In this document: one piece after another, positions 1 to 9,041 of the stretch
Layout: every line of letters starts with the position of its first letter
Position numbering within the stretch: position 1 is the stretch's first letter
Origin: Nitrospirota bacterium
GTDB lineage: Bacteria; Nitrospirota_A; Leptospirillia; Leptospirillales; Leptospirillaceae
DNA length: 24,836 nucleotides
Reading direction: 5' to 3'
Assembly: GCA_021829515.1 (NCBI GenBank)
Contig: JAKBPM010000014.1
Coordinates: 1 to 24,836, forward strand
Position numbers and translations under genes: made by a program
The notes under the pieces: generated by a model
What the model saw: the letters and a program-made list of their open reading frames with translations, nothing else
What the model was told of the DNA's origin: nothing
Databases searched by the model: none

Positions 1-113
<113 letters not shown>

Positions 114-263
114 CATTTTGTTCCTGTGTTTCGTGATCAGGGCCCTTTAATTGGACGTTGCTGCTCCTATTTAGTTGTCAATGATCCGAGACGCTCTCCC
201 TGCGTTTCCACAGGGCGTCTTTCTCTTCAGGGCTTTTTTCTCCCCGAAAGAGTCAACCGTTTG

Positions 264-292
264 ATCCTACACTTCCCGATCATCCCTGTCAA
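264..292 (-). promoter_or_regulatory. rRNA promoter P2
   Basis: On the minus strand a perfect -35 TTGACA (287-292) is separated by 17 bp from a -10 TAGGAT (264-269). This is the promoter closest to 16S and would give a leader of about 145 nt. Tandem strong promoters are typical of rRNA operons. Confidence 0.7.
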
Positions 293-335
293 CCCCTCCC
301 CCGCTTTCCCTGCTTTGCTTTTTTCAGGTCTCTCG

Positions 336-369
336 GAGGAGGCTAGTTATAGCCTCCTCTTCCTTTTTT
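336..369 (+). terminator. Plus-oriented terminator-like hairpin over rRNA P1
   Basis: Two perfect 10-bp arms (GAGGAGGCTA and TAGCCTCCTC) flank a 4-nt loop GTTA, and the plus strand continues with TTCC and six T residues. In the plus direction this has the form of an intrinsic terminator and could stop antisense transcription leaving the rRNA region. In the opposite direction it overlaps the P1 -10 element, so it may instead be a regulator site. Confidence 0.45.
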
Positions 370-374
370 GTCAA
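346..374 (-). promoter_or_regulatory. rRNA promoter P1
   Basis: On the minus strand a perfect -35 TTGACA (369-374) is separated by exactly 17 bp from a -10 TATAAC (346-351). It is the stronger of the two promoters and lies about 235 bp upstream of the 16S gene. Its -10 hexamer lies inside a 10-bp inverted repeat (336-359). Confidence 0.75.
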
Positions 375-423
375 GCGGCCCTTGATTCCATCTATTCCGG
401 AGACGACCCTGCCGAAAGGGCTT

Positions 424-1308
424 CTAGGAAGCGGCATGGGAGGGCGCGCTCTTCTGGCACAGAAGAACTTTCCTGATAGAGAAAAAGAGAACAGGAAGAG
501 CCACTCCGACCATGACAAGGACGATCAGGGCATTTCCAAGATCGAAGGGAAGGTGCTTTCCATAAGGCGAAAGACCCAGTATTCCGCCTGAGGCAAAAAT
601 CACTCCTCCCCACAACAGTGTCATCGAACCCGTATGAAGTCCGATCGCCTGTATCTCCTCCGTATTGAATCGTTTTGTCAGTTTCAGGGAAGCACCAAAG
701 ACCCCCCCCAGAACCATCAGCATGATCATTGTCCCAAGACCAAAGAGAAGCCCGGGTAAAAAGCCAAGCCATGGAGAGCTCATCCTTGGGGCTGCCGTCG
801 TATAGATAAACAGCGCAAACGGCCCGAATCCGAACCCGGCAATAAAGCCATGGATCAGGGCCCATTTCGTCGGAATCGCCTCCGGTTCCCTGTCTGCTTC
901 CATGCTTGTATGCGCTTCATGGGCATCATGGGTCAGCGACAGGACATGGGAGTCCGTTTCGACCTCCTCCGGGGACTCATGATGGTGACCAAGAAGATGA
1001 AAGTGGATGTATCGCTTTTTACGGATAATAATGACTCCCGCGGTTGTCATAACGGCTCCGACAACAAGATCCGCCCAGGAATTGACAACCTCCTTCAAGA
1101 GCCAGCTGGCAAGAAACAAATAGGCAAGCTCCGAGGCGATGGCCCTCTGGATCATAAAGGCAAGAGAAAAATAAAACCCTGACTTGATCCCTTTTTTTCC
1201 GGTCGCGTTTCCTATGGCGTAGCTGAAAGTAATAGGCCATGTATGTTCATCGGGTAAAAGACCGTGCAGTAATCCGTACCCAAGACTTTCCAAAAGGAGT
1301 ATGATCAT
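424..1308 (-). CDS. NiCoT/RcnA/UreH-like metal-ion permease
   Basis: Predicted inner-membrane permease of about 294 aa with six or more hydrophobic segments. Near the N-terminus HGLLPDEH resembles the HX4DH metal-binding signature of nickel/cobalt permeases. A central hydrophilic loop contains a His cluster (HFHLLGHHHE) and further His and acidic residues, as in Ni/Co exporters of the RcnA type. A second conserved-looking segment is GFIAGFGFGPFALFIY. The ATG at 1308 is preferred over an upstream TTG at 1356 because a promoter (TTGAGA, 17 bp, TATCAT) lies across the TTG and a GAGG sits just before the ATG. The gene is read toward the rRNA operon and has no clear terminator of its own. Substrate and direction of transport cannot be decided from sequence; a broader UreH/TauE-like role is possible. 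Confidence 0.7.
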   Translation of the reverse strand: MIILLLESLGYGLLHGLLPDEHTWPITFSYAIGNATGKKGIKSGFYFSLAFMIQRAIASELAYLFLASWLLKEVVNSWADLVVGAVMTTAGVIIIRKKRYIHFHLLGHHHESPEEVETDSHVLSLTHDAHEAHTSMEADREPEAIPTKWALIHGFIAGFGFGPFALFIYTTAAPRMSSPWLGFLPGLLFGLGTMIMLMVLGGVFGASLKLTKRFNTEEIQAIGLHTGSMTLLWGGVIFASGGILGLSPYGKHLPFDLGNALIVLVMVGVALPVLFFSIRKVLLCQKSAPSHAAS

Positions 1309-1346
1309 TTTCCTCAATCCATCAATTTGTTGTTGGCTGTTTGAAC

Positions 1347-1375
1347 ATGATACCAAATATCAACTAGGATCTCAA
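1347..1375 (-). promoter_or_regulatory. Promoter of the metal permease gene
   Basis: The minus strand shows -35 TTGAGA (1370-1375), a 17-bp spacer and -10 TATCAT (1347-1352). Transcription would start near 1340, giving a leader of about 30 nt before the ATG at 1308. Confidence 0.55.
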
Positions 1376-1380
1376 TCCGC

Positions 1381-1410
1381 TTGACAGAACTCTTCCATTT
1401 TGACGATATC
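1381..1410 (+). promoter_or_regulatory. Promoter of the helicase gene
   Basis: A perfect -35 TTGACA (1381-1386) is followed at 17-18 bp by CGATAT/GATATC (1404-1410). A start near 1416 would exclude translation from the TTG at 1400 and supports the ATG at 1433. It is back to back with the permease promoter. Confidence 0.5.
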
Positions 1411-1432
1411 CCTTTCCAACGAACGGATCCCG

Positions 1433-3376
1433 ATGAATTCAGTTGATTTTGAACACGATTTAAATGAAGAACAAAAAAAGGCGGCACTCGCGCCTGATGG
1501 CCCATCCCTGATCCTTGCAGGAGCAGGATCCGGAAAAACCAGGGTTCTGACTTATCGAGCCGCCTATCTCCTCTCAAGGGGGGTTCCATTTCACAGGATC
1601 CTCTTGCTGACCTTTACAAAAAAATCTGCAATCGTCATGCAAAACAGACTGAAAGATCTTCTGGGGGACCACCCTCCCCTTCCCTGGGCGGGAACATTTC
1701 ATCATGTTGGGTTCCGTCTGATCAGAGAGTTCGGGGCAAGACTGGGTCTTTCCCTGCCCCTGACCATCATGGACAGGGAGGACCAGCTCGATATGATCAA
1801 GGCCATCATGGACACACGATTGGCCAAGGATTCGGATTTTCCAGCTGCATCGCTGATTCTCAATATCCAGAGCCTGGCATCAAACAAGCTCGTCTCCCTT
1901 GAGGAACTTCTGGGAGACAGATACCCCCATCTTTTCCGCCACCTTCCTGAACTTGAGGAAATCACGAAGCGTTATCTGGCCAGAAAACAGGACGCAAGGC
2001 TCCTGGACTACGACGATCTCTTGCTGTACTGGTACAGGCTTCTGGACGACCCTGAGATCCTGACTCTTCTCCAGGGAAGATTCCGATTCATTCTGGTCGA
2101 CGAGTATCAGGATACAAACCCCCTCCAGGGGGCACTCCTTGATCGGCTTGCCCAGGGTCATCAGCAGATTTTTGCTGTCGGGGACGACAGCCAGAGCATC
2201 TACTCATTCCGTGGGGCCCATGTTGAGAACATGCTCTCGTTTTCGGACCGATACCCCGAAGCCGGAGTCTTCCGGCTCGAAACGAACTACCGGTCGACGG
2301 TTTCCATTCTCGATGTTGCAAACCGGGTGATCCTTCAAAACCAAAGACAGCTGCCAAAGGTTCTCAGGTCGGTTCTTGACCAGGGCTCTCTTCCTGAATG
2401 CGTGACATTTTATTCCGATGTCGATCAGGCACAGTACGTAGCCAAAAGAATCGCACAAAAGGAAGATCGGGGAGAGACCATGGGGGAAGTTTGCGTTCTC
2501 TACAGGTCGCATTATCTTTCCCTTTCGATCCAGATTGAACTGGCACGAAGAAGAATTCCCTTCACATTGACCTCCGGACTGCGCTTCTATGAACAGGCTC
2601 ATATCAAAGATATTCTTGCTTACCTGAGGCTTATTCTGAATCCAAGAGACAGTTCGGCCTTTTCAAGACTTTTGCGCATGATTCCGAAGGTCGGGCCAAA
2701 AGCTACGGAAAAGATCCTTCAATGGCTGGCAGACTGTGATGATCCGATTGATGCGTTGTGCTCGATTCAGTCTGGAAAGGTTGTCACACCCAAGCTCGTA
2801 ACCGGTGTGACATCCCTTGGAGAACGCCTTTCGTCCCTTCGTCAGAGCTATCTTGCAGGGACCAATTCGCTGGGTTACCTGGTCCGGGAGGTTCTTTCTC
2901 TCGGCTATCGCAAAGAGCTCTACGATATCAGGGAGAATCCCCAGGAACGGGAAGAAGATCTTGAAGCTTTTGCAAAACAGCTGGACAATCAGAGCGATCT
3001 TGAAAACTTTCTTGGAGAAATATCCCTGATCGAATCCTTTGAGGAAGCGGCGCTTGAGGGATCTGCTGTATCCGACAGGGTTGTTCTGTCATCTATCCAT
3101 CAGGCAAAAGGGCTGGAATGGGACACGGTGTTTCTGCTTTCTGTTAATGAGGGACTTTTTCCATCTGAAAAATCCCTTGAAAGAGAGTTTGACCTGGAAG
3201 AAGAGCGTCGTCTTTTTTATGTAGCGGTAACGAGGGCAAGAAAAGAGCTGGTCTTGTGCGTTCCCAAATCGATACAGGGAAGAGGTCGCCATACGCCCCT
3301 GACTCCTTCCCGATTCCTTATCGAAGCCGGAAGCGAAAGTTTCAGCCATGAGGATTACGAACCGTGGTATTCCTGA
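1433..3376 (+). CDS. uvrD: UvrD/PcrA-family ATP-dependent DNA helicase
   Basis: Superfamily 1A 3'-5' DNA helicase of 647 aa, acting in nucleotide-excision or mismatch repair or in clearing replication roadblocks. All SF1 motifs are visible: LNEEQKKAAL (Q motif), Walker A AGAGSGKT near residue 30, TFTKKSA (Ia), VDEYQDTN (II), GDDSQSIYSFRGA (III), LETNYRS (IV), SSIHQAKGLEWDTVF (V) and EEERRLFYVAVTRARKEL (VI). It is shorter than typical UvrD or PcrA (about 720 aa), ending roughly 70 residues after motif VI, so the C-terminal Tudor-like RNA-polymerase-binding tail appears to be missing. The ATG at 1433 is chosen because a promoter overlaps the earlier TTG at 1400; the ribosome binding site is weak. 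dnaE follows 58 bp downstream on the same strand. Rep is an alternative family assignment. Confidence 0.93.
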   Translation: MNSVDFEHDLNEEQKKAALAPDGPSLILAGAGSGKTRVLTYRAAYLLSRGVPFHRILLLTFTKKSAIVMQNRLKDLLGDHPPLPWAGTFHHVGFRLIREFGARLGLSLPLTIMDREDQLDMIKAIMDTRLAKDSDFPAASLILNIQSLASNKLVSLEELLGDRYPHLFRHLPELEEITKRYLARKQDARLLDYDDLLLYWYRLLDDPEILTLLQGRFRFILVDEYQDTNPLQGALLDRLAQGHQQIFAVGDDSQSIYSFRGAHVENMLSFSDRYPEAGVFRLETNYRSTVSILDVANRVILQNQRQLPKVLRSVLDQGSLPECVTFYSDVDQAQYVAKRIAQKEDRGETMGEVCVLYRSHYLSLSIQIELARRRIPFTLTSGLRFYEQAHIKDILAYLRLILNPRDSSAFSRLLRMIPKVGPKATEKILQWLADCDDPIDALCSIQSGKVVTPKLVTGVTSLGERLSSLRQSYLAGTNSLGYLVREVLSLGYRKELYDIRENPQEREEDLEAFAKQLDNQSDLENFLGEISLIESFEEAALEGSAVSDRVVLSSIHQAKGLEWDTVFLLSVNEGLFPSEKSLEREFDLEEERRLFYVAVTRARKELVLCVPKSIQGRGRHTPLTPSRFLIEAGSESFSHEDYEPWYS

Positions 3377-3434
3377 AGATCATTGGAGTTTAAGGTTTTC
3401 AAACGATTTCAACTATATAAGGGAGAAGTTTTGA

Positions 3435-6400
3435 ATGTCTTCCATTGACCGATTTGTCCATCTCCACGTCCATACCCAGTACAGTCTTCTCGATGGAGCC
3501 AACAAGATCCCGCCCCTGATGAAAAAAGTTCGGGAAACCGGCATGCAGGCAGTCGCGATGACCGATCACGGCAATCTCTTTGGCGCCATCGAGTTTTACC
3601 AGGCCGCCCGCAAGGAAGGAATCAAACCCATCATTGGGTGCGAAGTCTATATTACTCCGCGATCCCGCCATGAACGCCGGGAGATTCACTTTATGGGCGA
3701 AGGCCCCCATCATGGCAGAAAGATCAACAACGCCTCGTTTCACCTGATACTCCTCGCCCAGAACGAAATCGGGTACAAAAATCTCTTAAAGATCGTCTCC
3801 CTGTCTCATATTGAGGGGTTCTACTTTCGGCCGCGCGTCGACTTCGAGCTGCTTTCCCGCTACCACGAAGGCATCATTGCTCTCTCAGGCTGTCTCAAGG
3901 GACAAATTGCCTATATGCTCACAAGAGGAGACGACGAAACAGCCTATGCAACAGCAGGCGTTTTTCAGGACATTTTCGGAAAAGAGAATTTTTTTCTGGA
4001 AGTGCAGGCCAACGGACTTGATGACCAGGTCCGGGCAAACCGGGAAATCATCAAGATGGCCAGGGCAATGGACCTGCCCCTTGTGGCAACAAACGATTGC
4101 CACTACCTCGAAAGGGAGGACTCAACACCGCACGATATCCTCCTGTGCCTTCAGACCGGAAAAACACTTTCAGAGCCGAACAGGCTCCGTTTTGGATCAG
4201 ACGAGTTTTACATCAAGACCCCGCAAGAGATGATCGAATCCTTCAGGGAACTTCCCGAGGCGATCAGCAATACACTCCATGTCGCGGACATGATCGATCT
4301 CAAACTTGATCTTCAAACGACACATATGCCGGATTACAAGATCGATGCAGGAGAGTTTCCTGAAATGTCCGTCAAGGATCTTTTCGTCCAGAAGACCCTT
4401 GAGGGACTTCTGGAACGATTTTCTGAATCTTCTTTTTCCGAAGAAGAGAAAGCCCTCTACAGGGAAAGACTTGACCTCGAGATCTCGGTGATTGCCCGAA
4501 TGGGTTATGAAGGCTACTTCATGATCGTCTGGGATTTCATCAGGAAAGCCAGGGAAATGGGGATCCCTGTCGGTCCCGGCCGCGGCTCCGCCGCCGGATC
4601 GCTGGTCGCCTACTCGCTGAGAATAACCAACATAGACCCTATCCGATTCGGACTCCTTTTTGAACGATTTCTGAATCCGGAACGCGTGAGCCTCCCGGAT
4701 ATCGACATTGATTTCTGCATGAACAGGCGCGGGGAAGTTATCGATTATGTCGTAAAAAAATATGGAGAAGATCGGGTTTCAATGATCGCGACCTTTGGAA
4801 CGATGGGCGCAAAAGGTTCGATCAGGGACGTGGGAAGAGTCCTCTCCATGCCCTATTCCGAAGTGGACAAAGTAGCCAAGATGATTCCGAATGCCCTTGA
4901 AATGACCCTGGAAAAGGCATTGGGAGAAAATCCCGAGCTGAAGTCACTCGTGGAGAAAGACCAGCGGATACAGGATCTCTTCACCCTTTCCATGAAACTT
5001 GAGGGAATTACCCGGCACAGCTCCATTCATGCCGCAGGCGTCGTGATCTCCAAGGATTCCCTTCTTGAACATGTTCCCCTGATGAGGGGAAGCGACGGGG
5101 AAATCGTCACCCAGTTTACAAAGGATGATGTTGAAAAAGTTGGACTGGTCAAATTCGACTTCCTCGGACTGACAACGCTGACACTGATCCAGGATGCTGT
5201 CCGCAGGATTCACGAGCGCCACCCCGACTTCTCGATCGAAAGAATTCCTCTCGATGACAGGGAAACATATGAGCTTTTGTCCCACGGAAAAACGCTGGGA
5301 ATATTTCAGCTCGAATCCAGGGGCATGACCGATCTCATCATCAAGATGCAACCCGAAAACTTTGAGGATCTCATCGCACTTCTCGCACTTTATCGTCCCG
5401 GCCCGATCAACAGCGGAATGGTCGATGACTTCATCAAGAGAAAGAAAAACCCAAAAGAGATCATCTACGAACTTCCGGAGCTTGAACCGGTTCTGAAGGA
5501 AACCTACGGGGTCATCGTCTATCAGGAACAGGTGATGAAAATCGCCAACATCCTGGGAGGATTCTCCCTTGGAGAGTCAGACCTCCTGAGACGGGCGATG
5601 GGCAAGAAAAAGCCCGAAGAGATGGAAAAGATGAAGGACAAGTTTGTCCTTGGAGCCAAGGGTCTGGGCTTTCCTGTCAAAAAAGCTGAACAGATCTTTG
5701 ATCTCATGGCTTACTTTGCAGGATATGGCTTTAACAAATCCCACAGTGCCGCCTATGCCCTTATTTCCTATCAGACCGCCTACCTCAAGGCCCATTATCC
5801 TCTCGAGCTATGGGCGGCCCTCTTGACGAACGCCCTCGATGACACCGAAAAAATCGGCGTCTTTCTGGTCGGTGCCAAAGATATGGGGATTACCGTAATG
5901 GCTCCGGATATCAATGAAAGTGAATTCGACTTCAGCCTTCGGGAAGGTTCCAGGATTCTCTTTGGACTGGGCGCGGTGAAAAATGTCGGAAAACAAGCGG
6001 TCGATGCCATTATTGAGATGAGAAATGAATCAGGGCCTTTCAAGGATTTTCAGGACTTCATCAGACGCATTGAAGGGAAAAAGGTAAACCGTCGAGTCGT
6101 TGAGGCGTTGATCAGGGCCGGTGTCTTCCGATCTCTGGGGATCAAGCGTTCCGTTGCAATGGAAGCACTCGACCCGCTTCTTGACTGGGCGGAAAAGGCA
6201 AAACAGAGTAAAAAATCGCCCATGGTGAGCTTGTTCAAGGAGTTTACCGTCGACCCGGAAACCCCTCCTGAACTGCCGGATATCCCCGAATGGGACGAAA
6301 GAACCCTGCTGAAAGAAGAAAGGGAGGCTCTGGGCTTCTACCTCACCTCTCACCCCATGGCGAACTATGGCGACCTGATCCAGAAGCTTTCCACAAAAAC

Positions 6401-7007
6401 AACCGGAGAGCTTGATTCCCTGCCGGAAGGATCCATCATTGGCGTTTTTGGAGTTGTTTCCTCCCTCAAGATCATCCGCACCAAAAAGGGGGACAGGATG
6501 GCCCAGTGCCTTCTGATCGATCTTGAAGGATCCATCGAGGTTGTCCTTTTTCCGGACATTTTTCAGACAATAGAATCCCGTCTGGATGCGGATATTCCAC
6601 TTCTTGTTTCAGGAAGTCTTGAAAGAAATGATTTCGGAACAAAGATACGTGCCACAAGAGTGGACACACTTGATGACATTATGAAAAATCTCTACTGTGC
6701 CGTTATCCTTCGCCTTCAGAGCGACGGCCTGTCGACCCAGGACATGCTGGACATGAAAGGGCTGGTGGATCGATTTCCAGGAAAAACACCGGCAATTGTC
6801 GAGATCGATATCATGACTGAACCGGCGTCATGCTGCTGGCTCGCGGGAAAGAAACTCCAGCTCAATCCGACAGACGAATTCATCCGGTCTGTCACGGACA
6901 GGTTCGGGGAAGGATCAGCGACCAGACTGGAAGTCCTCCCGAAGGAACTGAGCGATTTCATGATCCAGAAGCGCAGGGAAGAAGGCCGCTCTTTCTCGGC
7001 CTTTTAA
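3435..7007 (+). CDS. dnaE: DNA polymerase III alpha subunit
   Basis: Catalytic subunit of the replicative polymerase, 1190 aa, the full length expected for DnaE1. An N-terminal PHP domain begins FVHLHVHTQYSLLDGANK and retains the TDHGNLFG and ATNDCHYL motifs. The C-family palm has GPGRGSAAGSLVAY, then PDIDIDF with catalytic Asp at 422 and 424, and VKFDFLG with the third Asp at 575. The fingers segment FNKSHSAAYALISYQTAYLKAHYP is present, followed by a helix-hairpin-helix region and an OB fold near residues 1000-1080 (GSIIGVFGVVSSLKIIRTKKG). The start is supported by GGGAGAAG about eight bases before the ATG. The gene ends only 10 bp from the convergent accA, and its last codons contain a GGCCG/CGGCC hairpin. 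Confidence 0.98.
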   Translation: MSSIDRFVHLHVHTQYSLLDGANKIPPLMKKVRETGMQAVAMTDHGNLFGAIEFYQAARKEGIKPIIGCEVYITPRSRHERREIHFMGEGPHHGRKINNASFHLILLAQNEIGYKNLLKIVSLSHIEGFYFRPRVDFELLSRYHEGIIALSGCLKGQIAYMLTRGDDETAYATAGVFQDIFGKENFFLEVQANGLDDQVRANREIIKMARAMDLPLVATNDCHYLEREDSTPHDILLCLQTGKTLSEPNRLRFGSDEFYIKTPQEMIESFRELPEAISNTLHVADMIDLKLDLQTTHMPDYKIDAGEFPEMSVKDLFVQKTLEGLLERFSESSFSEEEKALYRERLDLEISVIARMGYEGYFMIVWDFIRKAREMGIPVGPGRGSAAGSLVAYSLRITNIDPIRFGLLFERFLNPERVSLPDIDIDFCMNRRGEVIDYVVKKYGEDRVSMIATFGTMGAKGSIRDVGRVLSMPYSEVDKVAKMIPNALEMTLEKALGENPELKSLVEKDQRIQDLFTLSMKLEGITRHSSIHAAGVVISKDSLLEHVPLMRGSDGEIVTQFTKDDVEKVGLVKFDFLGLTTLTLIQDAVRRIHERHPDFSIERIPLDDRETYELLSHGKTLGIFQLESRGMTDLIIKMQPENFEDLIALLALYRPGPINSGMVDDFIKRKKNPKEIIYELPELEPVLKETYGVIVYQEQVMKIANILGGFSLGESDLLRRAMGKKKPEEMEKMKDKFVLGAKGLGFPVKKAEQIFDLMAYFAGYGFNKSHSAAYALISYQTAYLKAHYPLELWAALLTNALDDTEKIGVFLVGAKDMGITVMAPDINESEFDFSLREGSRILFGLGAVKNVGKQAVDAIIEMRNESGPFKDFQDFIRRIEGKKVNRRVVEALIRAGVFRSLGIKRSVAMEALDPLLDWAEKAKQSKKSPMVSLFKEFTVDPETPPELPDIPEWDERTLLKEEREALGFYLTSHPMANYGDLIQKLSTKTTGELDSLPEGSIIGVFGVVSSLKIIRTKKGDRMAQCLLIDLEGSIEVVLFPDIFQTIESRLDADIPLLVSGSLERNDFGTKIRATRVDTLDDIMKNLYCAVILRLQSDGLSTQDMLDMKGLVDRFPGKTPAIVEIDIMTEPASCCWLAGKKLQLNPTDEFIRSVTDRFGEGSATRLEVLPKELSDFMIQKRREEGRSFSAF
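6982..7003. terminator. Possible hairpin between convergent dnaE and accA
   Basis: Perfect 7-bp arms AAGGCCG and CGGCCTT with an 8-nt loop lie at the very end of the dnaE coding sequence. Only a short T run follows in the plus direction, so termination is weakly supported. With a 10-bp intergenic gap it is the only candidate terminator seen. Confidence 0.35.
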
Positions 7008-7017
7008 ACGAAAAAAC

Positions 7018-7863
7018 TCAGGTTGTTTTTGTGGTTCCTTCCTTGTAGGGACCCATCTTCCGGAATTTTTCATAACGCTCAGAAAGCAACTCCTCGACAC
7101 TTTTCCGGGACAAAATTTCGAAATCCCTGGACAGGATCAGCTTTATCCTGGAGACAACCACCGAGAAATCTTTCTGGACCCCGCCCGGAGGCTCTTCAAC
7201 CATTCCGTCCACGATCTTGAGCCTCAAAAGGTCACTGGCCGTAATATTGAGACTCTGGGCCGCCTCGGGAGCCCGCCCTGCATCCTCCCAGAGAATGGCT
7301 GCACAAGCTTCCGGAGAAATAACCGAATAAATCGAGTTTTCAAGCATATAGACCCGATCGCCGACACCAATGGCCAAGGCGCCACCGCTTCCCCCCTCCC
7401 CGATGACAAACGAGATGATTGGCACCTTTATCTGGAACATCTCCATGATATTCCTGGCAACAGCTTCAATCTGCCCTCTTTCTTCAGCCTCAATTCCCGG
7501 AAAAGCGCCGGGGGTATCGATGAAGGTTACGATGGGCATCTTGAACCTCTCGGCAAGACGCATGATTCTCAAGGCTTTTCTGTACCCCTCGGGGTGGGGC
7601 ATGCCAAAGTTTCTGGAAACCCGGTCCTTGAAGCTTTTGCCTTTTTGATGGCCAATGACGGCAACGGTCCTGTCCTCAAAACCTGCAATCCCCGAAACGA
7701 TGGAGGGATCATCCCTGAAGCCCCTGTCGCCATGAAGTTCAACGAAATTCGTAAACAGCCGCTGGGTGTAGTCTAACGCCGTTGGGCGATCCTGCGCCCT
7801 TGCAATGACCACATTTTCCCAGATCGGATTACCAGTTTTCTCTGTTTTTGAATGAGTCTCCAC
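7018..7863 (-). CDS. accA: Acetyl-CoA carboxylase carboxyltransferase subunit alpha
   Basis: Alpha subunit of the carboxyltransferase half of acetyl-CoA carboxylase, which with AccD moves the carboxyl group from biotin to acetyl-CoA to make malonyl-CoA for fatty-acid synthesis in the cytoplasm. Diagnostic motifs include VIGHQKG, RNFGMPHPEGYRKALR, FIDTPGAFPG, AEERGQIEAVARN, GEGGSGGALAIGVGD and SVISPEACAAILW. The product is 281 aa, about 40 shorter than E. coli AccA; the N-terminal helical extension before the TALDYTQ region is reduced. The GTG start is well supported by AAGGAG five bases upstream. It is the last gene of the leftward cluster after trpS, with a 66-bp gap. accD is not in this window. 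Confidence 0.97.
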   Translation of the reverse strand: METHSKTEKTGNPIWENVVIARAQDRPTALDYTQRLFTNFVELHGDRGFRDDPSIVSGIAGFEDRTVAVIGHQKGKSFKDRVSRNFGMPHPEGYRKALRIMRLAERFKMPIVTFIDTPGAFPGIEAEERGQIEAVARNIMEMFQIKVPIISFVIGEGGSGGALAIGVGDRVYMLENSIYSVISPEACAAILWEDAGRAPEAAQSLNITASDLLRLKIVDGMVEEPPGGVQKDFSVVVSRIKLILSRDFEILSRKSVEELLSERYEKFRKMGPYKEGTTKTT

Positions 7864-7929
7864 AGGAGCTCCTTAGGTTAGTCGGTGAATTCTCTTTCGC
7901 GGAATCAACTCTTTCCCGAGCATCCCTGA

Positions 7930-8988
7930 TCAGTGAAGATCAAGATGATTGGGTTTTCCAGGAAGCTGCATTGCGTCTCTCACGATACGTATCGTTTTTC
8001 TGGCCTCACCCCTCGCCTTTTCCGCACCTTTTTCAAGTATCAGATCCAGGTCTTTAAGATTGGCCTGGATTTTAGAACGCTTTTCCCTGGCGGGTCCGAG
8101 CACCCGCTCGATCCCGTCGCGCAAAATGGATTTGCATTCCATGCAGCCAATTCCTGCCGTCCTGCATCCTGTTTCAATGGATATTCTTTCTTCGGCGGAG
8201 GTAAAGACGCGATGCAAGTCATAAACGGGACAAACGTCCGGGTTCCCCGGATCTTTTCTTCGGGCTCTCTGAGGGTCTGTCACCATGGTCCTGATCTTTT
8301 CCCATATGACCTCCGCACTGTCTGTAATATAGAGGCAGTTGTCATAGCTCTTGCTCATTTTACGGCCGTCGAGCCCCGGAAGCTTCGGAGTCGGGGTCAA
8401 TAACGGCATGGGCTCGGGAATCGCAGGGCCATAAAAATGATGGAACCTTCTGACAATTTCACGGGCCAGCTCAAGATGCGGCAACTGATCCTGTCCAACA
8501 GGAACATGGGTCGCTCGATAAAGCGTAATATCGGCTGTCATCAAAACCGGATACCCCAGGAACCCGAACATGGCGAGGTTCCTGTTTTCTATCTGCTCCT
8601 GCTGATCCTTGAAACTGGGATTGCGAGTCAGCCAGGAAACGGGCGTTATCATCCCGAGGAGAAGGTTCAGCTCCGCATGTTCCGTGACATCCGACTGGAG
8701 AAAGATCGTCGCCTTTTCCGGATCCAGACCAAGAGAAAGCCAGTCGATCAGCATCTCCCGGGTATTTGAGACGAGATTCGAAGTGTTTTCATAGTTGGTC
8801 GACAGGGCATGCCAGTCTGCAATAAAGAAAAAACAGTCATGCGTTTCCTGAAGGGAGATCCAGTTGTAGAGAGCTCCCATGTAGTTTCCGAGATGCATTC
8901 TTCCAGAAGGCTGTATCCCGCTTACAACACGTTTTTCCTCAAAAGGACTCATCTCTTCTGATTCTTTTGTCCTGGCCGCTGTTATCAC
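7930..8988 (-). CDS. trpS: Tryptophanyl-tRNA synthetase
   Basis: Class I aminoacyl-tRNA synthetase that charges tRNA-Trp. The HIGH-like motif is SGRMHLGNYMGAL near residue 28, and GRKMSKSYDN is the KMSKS loop. VGQDQLPHLELAREI and the DWHAL segment are characteristic of TrpS. The length of 352 aa is normal for bacteria. The GTG at 8988 has GGAGA about seven bases upstream and is used here; an ATG at 8952 is a possible alternative with a weaker site. The gene lies between the M50 protease gene (53 bp upstream) and accA, consistent with one leftward transcript. The C-terminus is rich in Lys, Arg and Glu, as is usual. Confidence 0.97.
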   Translation of the reverse strand: MITAARTKESEEMSPFEEKRVVSGIQPSGRMHLGNYMGALYNWISLQETHDCFFFIADWHALSTNYENTSNLVSNTREMLIDWLSLGLDPEKATIFLQSDVTEHAELNLLLGMITPVSWLTRNPSFKDQQEQIENRNLAMFGFLGYPVLMTADITLYRATHVPVGQDQLPHLELAREIVRRFHHFYGPAIPEPMPLLTPTPKLPGLDGRKMSKSYDNCLYITDSAEVIWEKIRTMVTDPQRARRKDPGNPDVCPVYDLHRVFTSAEERISIETGCRTAGIGCMECKSILRDGIERVLGPAREKRSKIQANLKDLDLILEKGAEKARGEARKTIRIVRDAMQLPGKPNHLDLH

Positions 8989-9041
8989 AAACGATTCTCC
9001 ATGATCTTTTCGAGATTCCTTCTCAAAAAGGGGTCTTTACG

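Larger units (their letters stand above)
114..423 (-). promoter_or_regulatory. rRNA leader and upstream control region
   Basis: This gene-free stretch of about 310 bp holds the rRNA operon control region on the minus strand: promoters P1 and P2 (listed separately), a stem at 190-219 (GACG/CGTC plus CCCTG/CAGGG) that could act in leader processing, and a boxA-like segment at 169-187 reading TTGACAACTAAATAG on the minus strand. The latter resembles the antitermination motif found upstream of many bacterial 16S genes. Promoters are read directly from the sequence; the boxA call is by resemblance only. Confidence 0.7.
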
